Below, piece by piece: positions 27,702 to 36,595 of a stretch of 64,000 nucleotides of DNA. The position numbers and the translations under genes are program-made. Each line of letters begins with the position of its first letter. The stretch's first letter is position 1. The notes under the pieces were generated by a model that saw only the letters and a program-made list of their open reading frames with translations, did no database searches and had not been told where the DNA came from. The DNA comes from Chryseobacterium rhizosphaerae (lineage in GTDB: Bacteria > Bacteroidota > Bacteroidia > Flavobacteriales > Weeksellaceae): contig NZ_QNUF01000001.1 in assembly GCF_003385455.1 (NCBI RefSeq), positions 186,001 to 250,000 of the forward strand, read 5' to 3'.

Positions 27702-28994
27702 ATGGAACAATTAATTGAAAGTAAGCTTATTAAAGCAGATAAAGCTTTTTCAGTGTGGAGAAAAATGCCGTTTGAGGAAAGGCAGAAGTTAATTGCAAAA
27801 GCAGCGGAAATTTTAAAGAATAATTCAGAAAAATTTGGAAGGATCATTACCACAGAAATGAATAAACCCATTTCGGAATCCATTGCTGAGGTAGAAAAGT
27901 GTGCTTTAATGATGAATTATTATGCCGATGCTGAGGATATTTTAAAACCCGAAAAAGTTGAATCTGAATTTACTTATTCTGAAGTTCATTATGTTCCGAA
28001 AGGAGTCATTTTAGGAGTTATGCCCTGGAACTTTCCTTTTTGGCAGGTATTGAGATTTGCTGTTCCTGCAATTTTAGCAGGAAATACAGTGGTTTTGAAA
28101 CATGCTTCCATTTGTTTTGGAAGTGGAAATGCAATCGAAGAAGTTCTTTTGGAAGCTGGTTTCCTGGAAGGTATTTTTCAGAATTTAGAGGTAGGGCATA
28201 AAGCTGTAAAAGAAATTCTTGAGCACGATGTTGTAAAAGGAGTGAGTCTTACAGGTAGTGGAAAAGCAGGAGGAGAAGTAGCTTCAATTGCGGGATTAAA
28301 TATCAAAAAATCATTACTTGAATTAGGTGGAAGTGATGCTTTTATCATTTTTGAGGATGCAGATCTTAAGGAAGCAGCAAAAGCTGGGGTGAAATCAAGA
28401 CTTCAAAACTGTGGACAAACCTGTACTGCAGCCAAAAGATTTATCATTGATGAAAAAGTTGAAGATGAATTTTTACCAATATTCATCGAAGAATATAAAA
28501 AATACGAAATTGGAGACCCTTTCAGTAAAGAAACTAAATTAGCCGGAATGGCAAGACCTGACCTGGCTGATGAGCTGGAAGCTCAGTTCAACAGAGCGCT
28601 GGAAAATGGGGCTGAAATTATCATTCCTTTGGAAAGACTTTCAGAAAATCAATTTAAACCTGGTTTAATCAGGGTTCAGGAAGGAAACCCAATTTTAAAA
28701 GAAGAGCTTTTCGGGCCTTTGGGTATGGTGATGATTGCAAAAAGTGATGAAGAGGCGTTACAGATTGCTAATGATATCCCTTTCGGACTTTCTAATTCTG
28801 TATGGACTCAAGATAAAACCCGTCAGGTGTTCTTTATTGAAAACCTTGAATCCGGAACAGTAAATATCAACAGAATGACAAGTTCTGACCCACGTTTTCC
28901 ATTTGGTGGAAGCAAGGCTTCAGGATATGGAACCGAGTTATCATTACTGGCTTTAAAAGAGTTTGTGACGGCAAAGACAATTGTAGGAAATTAA
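27702..28994 (+). CDS. NAD(P)-dependent aldehyde dehydrogenase, succinate-semialdehyde type
   Basis: The 430-residue enzyme oxidises an aldehyde to an acid. It has the nucleotide-binding motif MPWNFPFWQ, LTGSGKAGG, the catalytic glutamate in LELGGSDAF and the nucleophilic cysteine in NCGQTCTAAKRF, plus the C-terminal FPFGGSKASGYG. It is slightly shorter than typical members (~455) and starts directly at the conserved helix. It most resembles the Sad/GabD succinate-semialdehyde dehydrogenase branch, but the substrate is inferred. It stands alone between hutG and the convergent pyk operon. Confidence 0.82.
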   Translation: MEQLIESKLIKADKAFSVWRKMPFEERQKLIAKAAEILKNNSEKFGRIITTEMNKPISESIAEVEKCALMMNYYADAEDILKPEKVESEFTYSEVHYVPKGVILGVMPWNFPFWQVLRFAVPAILAGNTVVLKHASICFGSGNAIEEVLLEAGFLEGIFQNLEVGHKAVKEILEHDVVKGVSLTGSGKAGGEVASIAGLNIKKSLLELGGSDAFIIFEDADLKEAAKAGVKSRLQNCGQTCTAAKRFIIDEKVEDEFLPIFIEEYKKYEIGDPFSKETKLAGMARPDLADELEAQFNRALENGAEIIIPLERLSENQFKPGLIRVQEGNPILKEELFGPLGMVMIAKSDEEALQIANDIPFGLSNSVWTQDKTRQVFFIENLESGTVNINRMTSSDPRFPFGGSKASGYGTELSLLALKEFVTAKTIVGN

Positions 28995-28996
28995 TA

Positions 28997-29038
28997 TATA
29001 ATGTACAATGTATAAAGTATAATGTACAAAGTATAAAG
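28997..29038 (+). repeat. Tandem 21-base repeat
   Basis: Two adjacent copies of TATAATGTACAA(T/A)GTATAAAG, 28997-29017 and 29018-29038, differ at one base. They lie just after the aldehyde dehydrogenase stop and may belong to a dispersed AT-rich repeat family. Confidence 0.75.
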
Positions 29039-29060
29039 TATTGCTTTGTATGGATAAAAT

Positions 29061-29094
29061 AAAACCTCCCGAAGATTATTTCGGGAGGTTTTTT
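29061..29094. terminator. Bidirectional terminator between the aldehyde dehydrogenase gene and pyk
   Basis: AAAACCTCCCGAA (29061-29073) pairs perfectly with TTCGGGAGGTTTT (29080-29092) around GATTAT. T runs on both strands suit the two convergent transcripts. Confidence 0.88.
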
Positions 29095-29122
29095 ATATCG
29101 TTAAAAAAGAAAATTTTTCTCT

Positions 29123-30568
29123 TTATACAGTGGTCAATCTCAATGTATTGGTTTTTCCACCTTCATAAGATGGAGTTGCATTGATGTTGATCACAAAATC
29201 TCCGGTTTCAATATAACCATAGTTGTGTGTCAGCATATTCACCTGAATAATTGTTTCATCAGTAGATTTCTTCATATCATAGTAATACGCATGTACTCCC
29301 CAAAGAAGGTTCAGCATTGTAATTACTCTTTTATTTCCACTGTATACAATAATCTGAGAATTCGGTCTGTGAGCAGCAAGCTGGAATGCCGTATATCCCG
29401 AGTGAGTAAGCGTAACAATAGCTGAAACATTTGTTGTTTTTGCGATTCTTACTGCAGCAAGACATACTCTGTTGGTAATGAATCTTTCATCTATACAGTT
29501 GTAGTCTTTTTCAATCGGTTCATTTTTATGTTGATAGAAATGAGTGGTTTCGATATTCTTTACGATTTTTGCCATGTTTTCTACCACCTGTACCGGATAT
29601 CTTCCTACCGAAGTTTCTCCTGAAAGCATTACGGCGTCAGCACCATCCAATACGGAGTTGGCAACGTCATTCACTTCAGCTCTTGTCGGTGTTAAGCTAT
29701 TGATCATGGTCTCCATCATCTGAGTAGCAATAATAACCGGCTTGGAATAGAATCTCGCCTTTTCTACCAGGTTTTTCTGGATAGCAGGAACCTCTTCCAT
29801 TGGAACTTCCACACCCAGGTCACCACGGGCAACCATAAGACCGTCACATTCCAATAAAATTTCGTCAATATTTTTAACACCTTCCGGCTTTTCGATCTTC
29901 GCAATGATTGGTGTTTTGAATTTACCGTTAGGGTGTTTAGCGATTAATTCTTTTAAATCAATAATATCCTGTGCATGACGTACGAAAGAAAGAGCAATCC
30001 AGTCAACTTCCATATCTAGCATGAAGTTGGCGTCCTGGATATCTTTCTCAGTCAGGGCAGGAAGAGATACTTTTGTATTAGGCAGGTTCACTCCTTTTTT
30101 AGAACTTAGAGGTCCCCCCTGTATGGTCTTAGCCTTTACTGTATCCTTTTCGTTGGTTTCAGTAACTTCCAGTACCAATTTTCCGTCATCAATAAGGATT
30201 CTTTCCCCTACTTTTACGTCTTGTGGAAACTGTTGGTAAGTCATAAATACCTTCGTAGAATCTCCTTCCATCTTTTCATTGGTGAAAGTAAGAATGTCAC
30301 CAGGATTCAGGTAAGAACCTTCCTTTACAACACCTACTCTCAGTTTGGGGCCCTGAAGGTCACCCAAAATACCCACTGAATACCCGTACTCACTGTTTAG
30401 TTCCCTAATTATATCAATATTGTTTCGAACTAAGTCGTAATCTGCATGTGAAAAATTTATTCTGAAAATATCAACACCCGCTTTCATTAAATCTAACATC
30501 ACCTCCTTCGATGAAGAAGCAGGTCCTAGTGTTGCGATAATTTTTGTCTTCTTTAAATACTTATTCAT
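29123..30568 (-). CDS. pyk: Pyruvate kinase
   Basis: Pyk converts phosphoenolpyruvate and ADP to pyruvate and ATP at the end of glycolysis. The 481-residue protein shows KIIATLGPAS at the N terminus, the metal/substrate segment RINFSHAD, the B-domain region, the signature IAKIEKPEG with catalytic lysine, and MVARGDLGVEVP. The start overlaps the end of the preceding gene by 8 bases, so translation is likely coupled. It is the last gene of the acpP-fabF-rnc-IPExxxVDY-pyk operon. Confidence 0.95.
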   Translation of the reverse strand: MNKYLKKTKIIATLGPASSSKEVMLDLMKAGVDIFRINFSHADYDLVRNNIDIIRELNSEYGYSVGILGDLQGPKLRVGVVKEGSYLNPGDILTFTNEKMEGDSTKVFMTYQQFPQDVKVGERILIDDGKLVLEVTETNEKDTVKAKTIQGGPLSSKKGVNLPNTKVSLPALTEKDIQDANFMLDMEVDWIALSFVRHAQDIIDLKELIAKHPNGKFKTPIIAKIEKPEGVKNIDEILLECDGLMVARGDLGVEVPMEEVPAIQKNLVEKARFYSKPVIIATQMMETMINSLTPTRAEVNDVANSVLDGADAVMLSGETSVGRYPVQVVENMAKIVKNIETTHFYQHKNEPIEKDYNCIDERFITNRVCLAAVRIAKTTNVSAIVTLTHSGYTAFQLAAHRPNSQIIVYSGNKRVITMLNLLWGVHAYYYDMKKSTDETIIQVNMLTHNYGYIETGDFVININATPSYEGGKTNTLRLTTV

Positions 30569-31034
30569 AATACTGGATAATTTGATAAAGTTCTTCGTCA
30601 GAACTCAATGTGTAATCTTGAATTGGAAACACAAGATTTTCAGGGAGCAAAATTACGGAAAAATCAGGAAACTGTTCCGAACTATGTAGAATATATTCCA
30701 CATCTGCCTGATTATTTAATAAAAATTTAATGTTTTCTTCTTCTGTAAAGAGCTCGGTCTGAACTTTTTTTTGTTTACTTTCCGAAGATTTGTTTGAAAT
30801 AAAAGTAAAACAGGTCTTCGTAGACTTGTGATAGGCCTCGAATCTCGGAAATAAATAGTCATAATAATCTCCATGAAAGATCAGGTCTTTTTTTCTTGAG
30901 AATTTAAGATCGTTTGTTTGATTTATTTTATAGAAAAACTCATGATCGGGTATATCTTTTGCTAATCTTACCAATCCTATGGCAATATCTTCAAATTCTA
31001 TATCATCAAGATCATAAAGTTTTTGAATTTCCAA
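30561..31034 (-). CDS. IPExxxVDY-type protein of unknown function
   Basis: This 157-residue acidic cytoplasmic protein fits the small Bacteroidota family named after an IPExxxVDY motif and found between rnc and pyk. Here the matching position reads IPDHEFFYKIN, so the motif is altered. A conserved-looking FHGDYYDYLFPRF segment follows. It overlaps rnc by 23 bases and pyk by 8 bases, so all three are co-translated. No enzymatic motif was seen. Confidence 0.65.
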   Translation of the reverse strand: MEIQKLYDLDDIEFEDIAIGLVRLAKDIPDHEFFYKINQTNDLKFSRKKDLIFHGDYYDYLFPRFEAYHKSTKTCFTFISNKSSESKQKKVQTELFTEEENIKFLLNNQADVEYILHSSEQFPDFSVILLPENLVFPIQDYTLSSDEELYQIIQYYE

Positions 31035-31776
31035 GTATGTTTTCTTTTTTATTTAAAATATAAAATGCCCGCTGTGCTGCCTTTTCTTCTGATTTTTTCT
31101 TCGATGTTTCTGTTGCATTGGCAATTTTTTCATCTCCCAACCAGACATGACATCTGAATACAATCGCCTTATTGGCCTGTATTTCTTCGCAGGTTTCGTA
31201 CTTTATATTGACCTTCTTTTTCTGGCTCCATTCAAGCAGGAGGCCTTTATAGCTTACAATTTTATTTTCAAGTTTGTTAATCTCGGAAGGGGTAAGCAGC
31301 TTATCCAAAATAATCTTTCTGCAAATATCATAATGGAAGTCCAAATATACAGCCCCAATTAAAGCTTCAAATAAATTTCCGGAGATATTCTCGCCCAAAG
31401 CTGCAGAACTGTTCTGTTTTTGCAGAAGGCTTGTAAGCTTTAGGTTTTCTCCTAATTTATTAAGATTTTTCCGGTTGACAATCTTAGATTTCATCTGAGT
31501 CAGGTACCCTTCATTAGCCTGAGGATAGGTCTGGAACAAATGACAAGAAATAATTGTACCCAAAACAGAATCTCCCAAAAATTCAAGTCTTTCATAATTG
31601 CTGTCTTGATTTTTAGAAGAATTTTTCAAAGAGAAAGCCTCACGGTAAAAAGCAATATTTTGTACCTCCGTACCCAACACTTTTTTAAGCTCGGTACTGA
31701 GAAAATATTCTCTTTCCGTTAACTGTCTTTTTCTTTTTTTAAGAAGGAATTTAGAAAAGTATTTCTGTAACTCCAT
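31012..31776 (-). CDS. rnc: Ribonuclease III
   Basis: RNase III cleaves double-stranded RNA in rRNA processing and mRNA decay. The 254-residue protein has the catalytic signature YERLEFLGDSVLG (residues ~60-75), a second acidic site in NLFEALIGAVYLD and a C-terminal double-stranded RNA-binding domain (~170-245) ending in a Lys-rich helix. It starts 9 bases after fabF in the same operon. Confidence 0.94.
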   Translation of the reverse strand: MELQKYFSKFLLKKRKRQLTEREYFLSTELKKVLGTEVQNIAFYREAFSLKNSSKNQDSNYERLEFLGDSVLGTIISCHLFQTYPQANEGYLTQMKSKIVNRKNLNKLGENLKLTSLLQKQNSSAALGENISGNLFEALIGAVYLDFHYDICRKIILDKLLTPSEINKLENKIVSYKGLLLEWSQKKKVNIKYETCEEIQANKAIVFRCHVWLGDEKIANATETSKKKSEEKAAQRAFYILNKKENILGNSKTL

Positions 31777-31785
31777 TCATTGAAT

Positions 31786-33030
31786 TTAGATTTTCTTAAA
31801 TAGAACGCAAGCGTTATGCCCACCAAATCCAAAAGTATTACTCATGGCTACTTTTACATCTTTCTTCACAGCTGTATTAAACGTAAAGTTTAGTCTGCTG
31901 TCAATATTTTCATCATCAGTAAAATGGTTGATGGTAGGAGGAACGATACCATGAATAATAGTTCCCAGTGCAGCGATAGCTTCAATAACACCTGCGGCAC
32001 CCAGAAGGTGACCTGTCATTGATTTTGTAGAATTAATCTGAATGTCATAAGCATGCTCGCCTAATAACTTTGAAATTGCGTTGGATTCAGCAATATCTCC
32101 TAATGGAGTAGAGGTACCATGCATATTGATGTGGTCTACTTCATCAGCAGTTAAGCCTGCATCTTCCAAACAACTTTTCATTACCAGATAAGCACCAAGG
32201 CCTTCAGGATGAGGAGCGGTCATATGGTGTGCGTCAGCACTTAAACCTCCCCCTTGTAATTCTGCATAAATTGTAGCACCACGTTTTACCGCGTGCTCAT
32301 ATTCTTCAAGAATAATACATCCTGCTCCTTCTCCTAATACAAATCCATCTCTGTCTTTGTCAAAAGGTCTTGAAGCGGTAGTTGGATCATCATTTCTTGT
32401 AGAAAGTGCCATCATTGCATTAAATCCACCGACACCACTTGCTGTAACGGCTGCTTCTGAGCCTCCACATACAATAACGTCTGCTTTTCCTAGCTGGATC
32501 AGCATTTTGGAATCAATTAGAGCATTGGCTGAAGAAGCACATGCAGATACAGTGGTATAATTAGGTCCGTGGAAGCCGTATTCTATTGAGATATGTCCCG
32601 GCGTAATATCCGCGATCATTTTAGGAATAAAGAATGGGTTGAATCTCGGAATTTCCGTGTTTGCCCATCCTAAAACTTCTGTCTCAAAAGTCTCTAAACC
32701 TCCGATTCCGGAGCCCCAAATTACACCGACTCTGTTTTTATCTACATTGTCTTCCATAATTTTGGAATGTGCTACAGCCTCTCTGGCTGCAACAAGTCCC
32801 AATTGGGTATTTCGGTCCATTTTCTTAGCCTCTTTCTTATCGAAATGCTGTAAAGGATCGAAATTTTTCACTTCGCAAGCGAACTTTGTCTTAAAGTTTG
32901 TGGCATCAAAAAGAGTAATCGGAGCGGCACCGCTCTCACCTTTCACAAGGTTTTCCCAGTATTCTTTTGCATTATTTCCAATCGGTGTTATTGCTCCAAA
33001 ACCGGTTACAACTACTCTTTTTAATTCCAT
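31786..33030 (-). CDS. fabF: 3-oxoacyl-ACP synthase II (KAS II)
   Basis: FabF condenses malonyl-ACP with acyl-ACP in fatty acid elongation. The 414-residue protein has the nucleophile C164 in TVSACASSANAL and the two catalytic histidines in NMHGTSTPLGD and KSMTGHLLGAAG, plus the C-terminal NTFGFGGHNAC. Length and motifs are typical. It follows acpP by 34 bases, the classic acpP-fabF-rnc order. Confidence 0.96.
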   Translation of the reverse strand: MELKRVVVTGFGAITPIGNNAKEYWENLVKGESGAAPITLFDATNFKTKFACEVKNFDPLQHFDKKEAKKMDRNTQLGLVAAREAVAHSKIMEDNVDKNRVGVIWGSGIGGLETFETEVLGWANTEIPRFNPFFIPKMIADITPGHISIEYGFHGPNYTTVSACASSANALIDSKMLIQLGKADVIVCGGSEAAVTASGVGGFNAMMALSTRNDDPTTASRPFDKDRDGFVLGEGAGCIILEEYEHAVKRGATIYAELQGGGLSADAHHMTAPHPEGLGAYLVMKSCLEDAGLTADEVDHINMHGTSTPLGDIAESNAISKLLGEHAYDIQINSTKSMTGHLLGAAGVIEAIAALGTIIHGIVPPTINHFTDDENIDSRLNFTFNTAVKKDVKVAMSNTFGFGGHNACVLFKKI

Positions 33031-33064
33031 AAACTTTGTTTAATTTCTTTTTTGTTGAAGAATA

Positions 33065-33304
33065 TTATTTATTTACTACTTCTTCGATGTAAGCGATAGC
33101 GTGTCCTACAGTAGTAATTTTTTCAGCCTGGTCATCAGGGATTTGGATATTAAATTCTTTTTCAAATTCCATGATTAACTCAACTGTATCTAGTGAATCA
33201 GCTCCTAAATCGTTAGTGAAGCTAGCTTCAGGAGTTACTTCTGTTTCTTCAACGTCAAGCTTATCAGCGATGATAGCTTTTACTCTTGATGCAATGTCTG
33301 ACAT
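33065..33304 (-). CDS. acpP: Acyl carrier protein
   Basis: This 79-residue, strongly acidic protein carries growing acyl chains on a 4'-phosphopantetheine attached to Ser37 in the motif [11 protein letters not shown]. It is the first gene of the minus-strand operon, with a good -7 element about 30 bases upstream. Confidence 0.96.
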   Translation of the reverse strand: MSDIASRVKAIIADKLDVEETEVTPEASFTNDLGADSLDTVELIMEFEKEFNIQIPDDQAEKITTVGHAIAYIEEVVNK

Positions 33305-33335
33305 AGTAAATTATTTTTTTAATTGTTAGATGGTG

Positions 33336-33343
33336 CAAATATA
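33336..33343 (-). promoter_or_regulatory. -7 element of the acpP-fabF-rnc-pyk operon
   Basis: The plus-strand CAAATATA reads TATATTTG on the minus strand, 31 bases upstream of the acpP start. The rest of the gap to map (33344-33763, ~420 bases) has no ORF, no clear hairpin and no repeat that I can support. Confidence 0.65.
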
Positions 33344-33763
33344 TAAAATTCTTTACGATAAAACATTTTTTTAGTCTTTTTTGTGGACCTGTAGCCTTCA
33401 TTTTGGAACTTTAGACTTTAGTGTTTTCGTTTTCAGTAGGTTATATTTTGTGTTTCTATATGGGTGGGAAATCAATTCTAAAAGAGATTAAGGGTAAAGT
33501 AAGGGCCTGTATCTTTTAAATCTCTGTTTTTCTGACTCCTGATTTTATAAATAAAGTATTAGAACTAAGACATCTGGAGCTTTCTTGAATTCCAAAGTTT
33601 ATTGTATTGGCATCTCTGATATTGAAAGCTAAGCTGTATGAAAAATAGAATGATCTTTGGTCGGATTCGGGGTGAAATTTTTATATAATACAGCCATTAT
33701 CTTTTAAATAAAGCTCGTTTTTAATTCTTTTTACCCCGGATCGAAGTTGCCGTATGAATGTTT

Positions 33764-34528
33764 TTAATTCAATATACCATTCATTTCTGTTAAAATCACA
33801 GGTTCTCCATCGGTAATCAGAATGGTGTGTTCATGCTGAGCCATATGTCCACCCTTATTACCTACCATAGTCCATCCGTCCTTAAGCTCTACTGCAATAG
33901 TTGAAGAGGTGGAAATAAAAGTTTCAATGGCTACTACAGAATTTTTTTTGAACCGCCTGGAATCGAAACGATTTCTATAATTCAGTAATTCATCCGGTTC
34001 TTCATGAAGGCTTCTCCCTACGCCATGACCTCCAAGATTTTTAATGACTTTAAAACCTCTTTTTTTAGCTTCTGTTTCTATAAGCTGTCCGATGTCTGCT
34101 ATTTTTACCCCTTCTTTTATATTGCTGATTGCTTTTTCCAATATGTATTTAGAGGCATCTACTAAGTTTTGATGTTGGTTGATGTCTTTTCCAACAATAA
34201 AAGAACCTCCGTTGTCTGCCCAGAAACCGTTAAGCTCTGCAGAAACATCAATATTGATTAAGTCTCCTTCCTGTAAAATCCGTTGTTCTGTAGGGATGCC
34301 ATGGCAAAATTCATTATTTACACTTATGCATGTCCAGCCTGGAAATCCATAGGTAAGATAAGGAGCAGAATTGGCACCGAACCCTGAAAGTATCTTGGCG
34401 CCATATTCGTCAAGATCTTTGGTCGTCATGCCAGGTTGTGCATAATGAATCATCTCCTTCAAAGTATATGCAACTGCTTCACTTACTTTCTGCATTCCGG
34501 TTAATTCATATTCATTTGTTATTGACAT
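33764..34528 (-). CDS. map: Methionine aminopeptidase, type I
   Basis: Map removes the initiator methionine from new proteins. The 254-residue enzyme keeps all five metal ligands of the family: the two aspartates in NIDVSAELNGFWAD (11 apart), the histidine in GGHGVGRSLHEEP, and glutamates in VAIETFIS and QHEHTILIT. The gene stands alone, not in a ribosomal protein cluster, so it may be a second, accessory copy; that cannot be judged from this window. Confidence 0.9.
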   Translation of the reverse strand: MSITNEYELTGMQKVSEAVAYTLKEMIHYAQPGMTTKDLDEYGAKILSGFGANSAPYLTYGFPGWTCISVNNEFCHGIPTEQRILQEGDLINIDVSAELNGFWADNGGSFIVGKDINQHQNLVDASKYILEKAISNIKEGVKIADIGQLIETEAKKRGFKVIKNLGGHGVGRSLHEEPDELLNYRNRFDSRRFKKNSVVAIETFISTSSTIAVELKDGWTMVGNKGGHMAQHEHTILITDGEPVILTEMNGILN

Positions 34529-34611
34529 TTTCTTTTTTTTTCTTAAATGTAAGTATTATATCTTTATTTTACTGATATATATAGGTATACATTCATTAAA
34601 ATATAAATTTA

Positions 34612-34644
34612 TTTGTCTTTGATAATGAAAAACAGGTAAATTTA
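34612..34644 (+). promoter_or_regulatory. Possible promoter of the uncharacterised gene pair
   Basis: TTTG at 34612-34615, a 21-base spacer and TAAATTTA at 34637-34644 (one mismatch to TAnnTTTG), 30 bases before the start at 34675. Confidence 0.4.
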
Positions 34645-34674
34645 GACTAGCTAAAACCATTACAATTTAATTCC

Positions 34675-35130
34675 ATGAATTCAATTATTTTAAACAAACG
34701 AATATCAATACTGATGAGCTTCCTGCTTGTTATATTGACTAGCTGCACCTCTATTAAGCTTATCAGTGATTATGACGAACTCACAGACAAGAAGATTGTA
34801 GCGCTGCAGGAAAAGGTGACCGGATTTGTCGTTAAAATCCGGGATGAAATTGGTACAGATAAGGCTAAGTATGTTAACTATAAACCCTTTTATCAGGAGG
34901 TTAAAGTGGATCTGGAAACCCTTAAAATCCGCACTAATGCCATCGATAATAATAAAATAGTACAGGATCAGGTTTCTACATTGGCCACATACATAGACAA
35001 TTTAGAGAAGGTCCATAAGCTTGGTTTTAATGATGTTTCCGAGGTGGATCTTATCAACAGCCAGTGTAATACTATTTTTACAGCCCTTACTAAATTACAG
35101 CTTGGCCTGAAAAGAGGTGAAAAAAAATAA
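34675..35130 (+). CDS. Uncharacterised lipoprotein
   Basis: This 151-residue protein has a lipoprotein signal with lipobox ILTSC, followed by a mostly helical region rich in charged residues and Asn; no recognised domain was found. It is 18 bases upstream of another small gene of unknown function and the two probably form an operon transcribed away from map. The mature protein likely sits on the periplasmic side of a membrane. No function is proposed. Confidence 0.7.
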   Translation: MNSIILNKRISILMSFLLVILTSCTSIKLISDYDELTDKKIVALQEKVTGFVVKIRDEIGTDKAKYVNYKPFYQEVKVDLETLKIRTNAIDNNKIVQDQVSTLATYIDNLEKVHKLGFNDVSEVDLINSQCNTIFTALTKLQLGLKRGEKK

Positions 35131-35148
35131 CCATAAAAACGAATTAAA

Positions 35149-35481
35149 ATGGCAGATATAGACTATAGTCAATTATTGAAAGATATGCTGGCGGCAATGA
35201 AACAATCATTCACCAATGACTGGAATGATGCTCAGCCTTATGCAAAAGCAGAATTAAACTCTTTCGTAGACAATATCAAGTTAATTAATAAGCTAAAATC
35301 TGATGGGAAAATCACTGAAGAGAAAGCGAAATTGTATCTTGAAATGCAAAAGGGATCAATGAGAATTGTTCTCTTAACCATAGATGGGTTGACGATATTA
35401 GCAGTTGAAAATGCAATTAATGCAGCGCTGGATGTCATAAGAAATACAGTAAATACAGCAATAGGCTGGACTATTTTATAA
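35149..35481 (+). CDS. Uncharacterised 110-residue protein
   Basis: The first ~70 residues are predicted to be helical and charged (ADIDYSQLLKDMLAAMKQ and onwards). The last ~38 form a long hydrophobic/amphipathic stretch (RIVLLTIDGLTILAVENAIN). There is no signal peptide. It is paired with the lipoprotein gene 18 bases upstream. The hydrophobic tail could associate with a membrane or form a helical bundle. I do not recognise the family. Confidence 0.65.
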   Translation: MADIDYSQLLKDMLAAMKQSFTNDWNDAQPYAKAELNSFVDNIKLINKLKSDGKITEEKAKLYLEMQKGSMRIVLLTIDGLTILAVENAINAALDVIRNTVNTAIGWTIL

Positions 35482-35623
35482 ACAAAGATTTGTTACAACT
35501 TAATAAAGGGCAGGTGAAGAATGATTCATTTGCTCTTTTTTTGTTTAAAATTGGAGCGTTTTGGATATAAAATAAAAAAGAGAAAATGTAATGATTTACA
35601 AATTCTCTTTTATCTTTTTAGTG

Positions 35624-36017
35624 GAGTTGGAGGGATTCGAACCCTCGTCCAAACAAGCAATACATAAGATTTCTACATGCTTATTCTACCATTAATTTTC
35701 GACTGAAGGCAGAGGGCAGACACCCAACTTCCAGCTTATCTTCTAAAGTTTTCGAGTTTCAGCCAAAGCATCTGAAACCTTATTCCCGCATTCCTATATC
35801 TCAGGATCAAACGCCGCAGAACAGAGCATTTGTGAGATATCTTGCTTCCTTACTATCTTCAGGAAAACGCTTGATCTACTATACTTCGATATTAAGCTGC
35901 AAGAGCGAACTCTTCGTTGCCAGTTAAAGTTGTGTAGCAAGGGATTTAAGAGATCGCGCTACGGTTCTCTGCATGCTTACTTACCCATTGATCTTGCTGT
36001 CGAAACCAGTCAACCCC
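35624..36017 (-). ncRNA. ssrA: Transfer-messenger RNA (tmRNA)
   Basis: tmRNA rescues stalled ribosomes and tags incomplete proteins for proteolysis. On the minus strand the 5' end GGGGTTGACTGGTTTCGAC and the 3' tRNA-like end with T arm GGGTTCGAATCCC and CAACTCC-A pair into an acceptor stem (GGGGTTG/CAACTCC, one G-T). CCA is not encoded. The tag frame lies at plus positions 35892-35921 and reads GNEEFALAA then TAA; resume codon GGC. The tag ends in ALAA as in other bacteria. The length of about 394 bases is normal. Confidence 0.95.
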
Positions 36018-36033
36018 ATGAATAAAGTGAATG

Positions 36034-36041
36034 CAAAGATA
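36034..36041 (-). promoter_or_regulatory. -7 element of ssrA
   Basis: Plus-strand CAAAGATA reads TATCTTTG on the minus strand, 16 bases upstream of the mature tmRNA 5' end, allowing a short trimmed leader. The gap 36042-36270 between this promoter and that of rpsU shows no other feature. Confidence 0.6.
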
Positions 36042-36276
36042 ATGCTTTTTGTTTATATATCATTATTGTAGGTCTTTTTTGTGACGAATAAGTAATAAGA
36101 AGATCTGTTTGGTGTGATTGAAAGGAGAAAAAGGGTAGGGCAGGATCAATAAAACAGGATGCTTATCATGGAATGTTAATTAATTGTGGATAAAATAATT
36201 AGTGCATGTGTAGCCCTTTAATACTGGGTTTTTAATCCGATATTGAGTTTAAATGTGATAGTTTTTGGGTATATAT

Positions 36277-36307
36277 TTTGTGATTTAAGAAAAAATGTCT
36301 AGTTTTG
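36277..36307 (+). promoter_or_regulatory. Promoter of rpsU
   Basis: TTTG at 36277-36280, a 19-base spacer and TAGTTTTG at 36300-36307: a full match to the Bacteroidota consensus, 24 bases before the start codon. Confidence 0.75.
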
Positions 36308-36330
36308 CAATCCAAAATGAGATGTAAAAT

Positions 36331-36528
36331 ATGTTAATAATACCAGTAAAAGATGGTGAATCCATCGACAGAGCTCTGAAGAAATACAAGAGAAAATTTG
36401 ATAAAACAGGTACAGTTCGTCAATTAAGATCTAGACAACAGTTTATTAAGCCTTCTGTGACTTTAAGACAATCTAGACTGAAAGCTGCTTACAAACAAAG
36501 AGCACTTAGTAAAGAAGAACAGGCTTAA
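36331..36528 (+). CDS. rpsU: 30S ribosomal protein S21
   Basis: This basic 65-residue protein of the small ribosomal subunit binds near the anti-Shine-Dalgarno region. The family pattern is clear: MLIIPVKDGESIDRALKKYKRKF split as VKDGE, ALKKYKRKF and the Arg-rich RQLRSRQQF segment. In Bacteroidota S21 is thought to help sequester the 16S 3' tail. It has its own promoter and a terminator-like hairpin immediately downstream. Confidence 0.93.
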   Translation: MLIIPVKDGESIDRALKKYKRKFDKTGTVRQLRSRQQFIKPSVTLRQSRLKAAYKQRALSKEEQA

Positions 36529-36551
36529 GATTTTTTCTTAGACCATATACT

Positions 36552-36595
36552 AATTCACTCCTTAAATTCTTATATTTGAGGAGTGAATTTTTCGT
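36552..36595 (+). terminator. rpsU terminator overlapping the xerC/D promoter
   Basis: AATTCACTCCT (36552-36562) pairs with AGGAGTGAATT (36579-36589). The stem extends inward through TAAAT/ATTTG and is followed by TTTTTCGTTTTT. The -7-like TATATTTG at 36571-36578 lies in the loop and right arm. Confidence 0.72.

Noticed and set aside
32639..33043. 134-codon plus-strand frame opposite fabF
   Set aside because: It lies wholly antisense to a gene with intact catalytic motifs and has low-complexity Ser/Pro/Phe composition.
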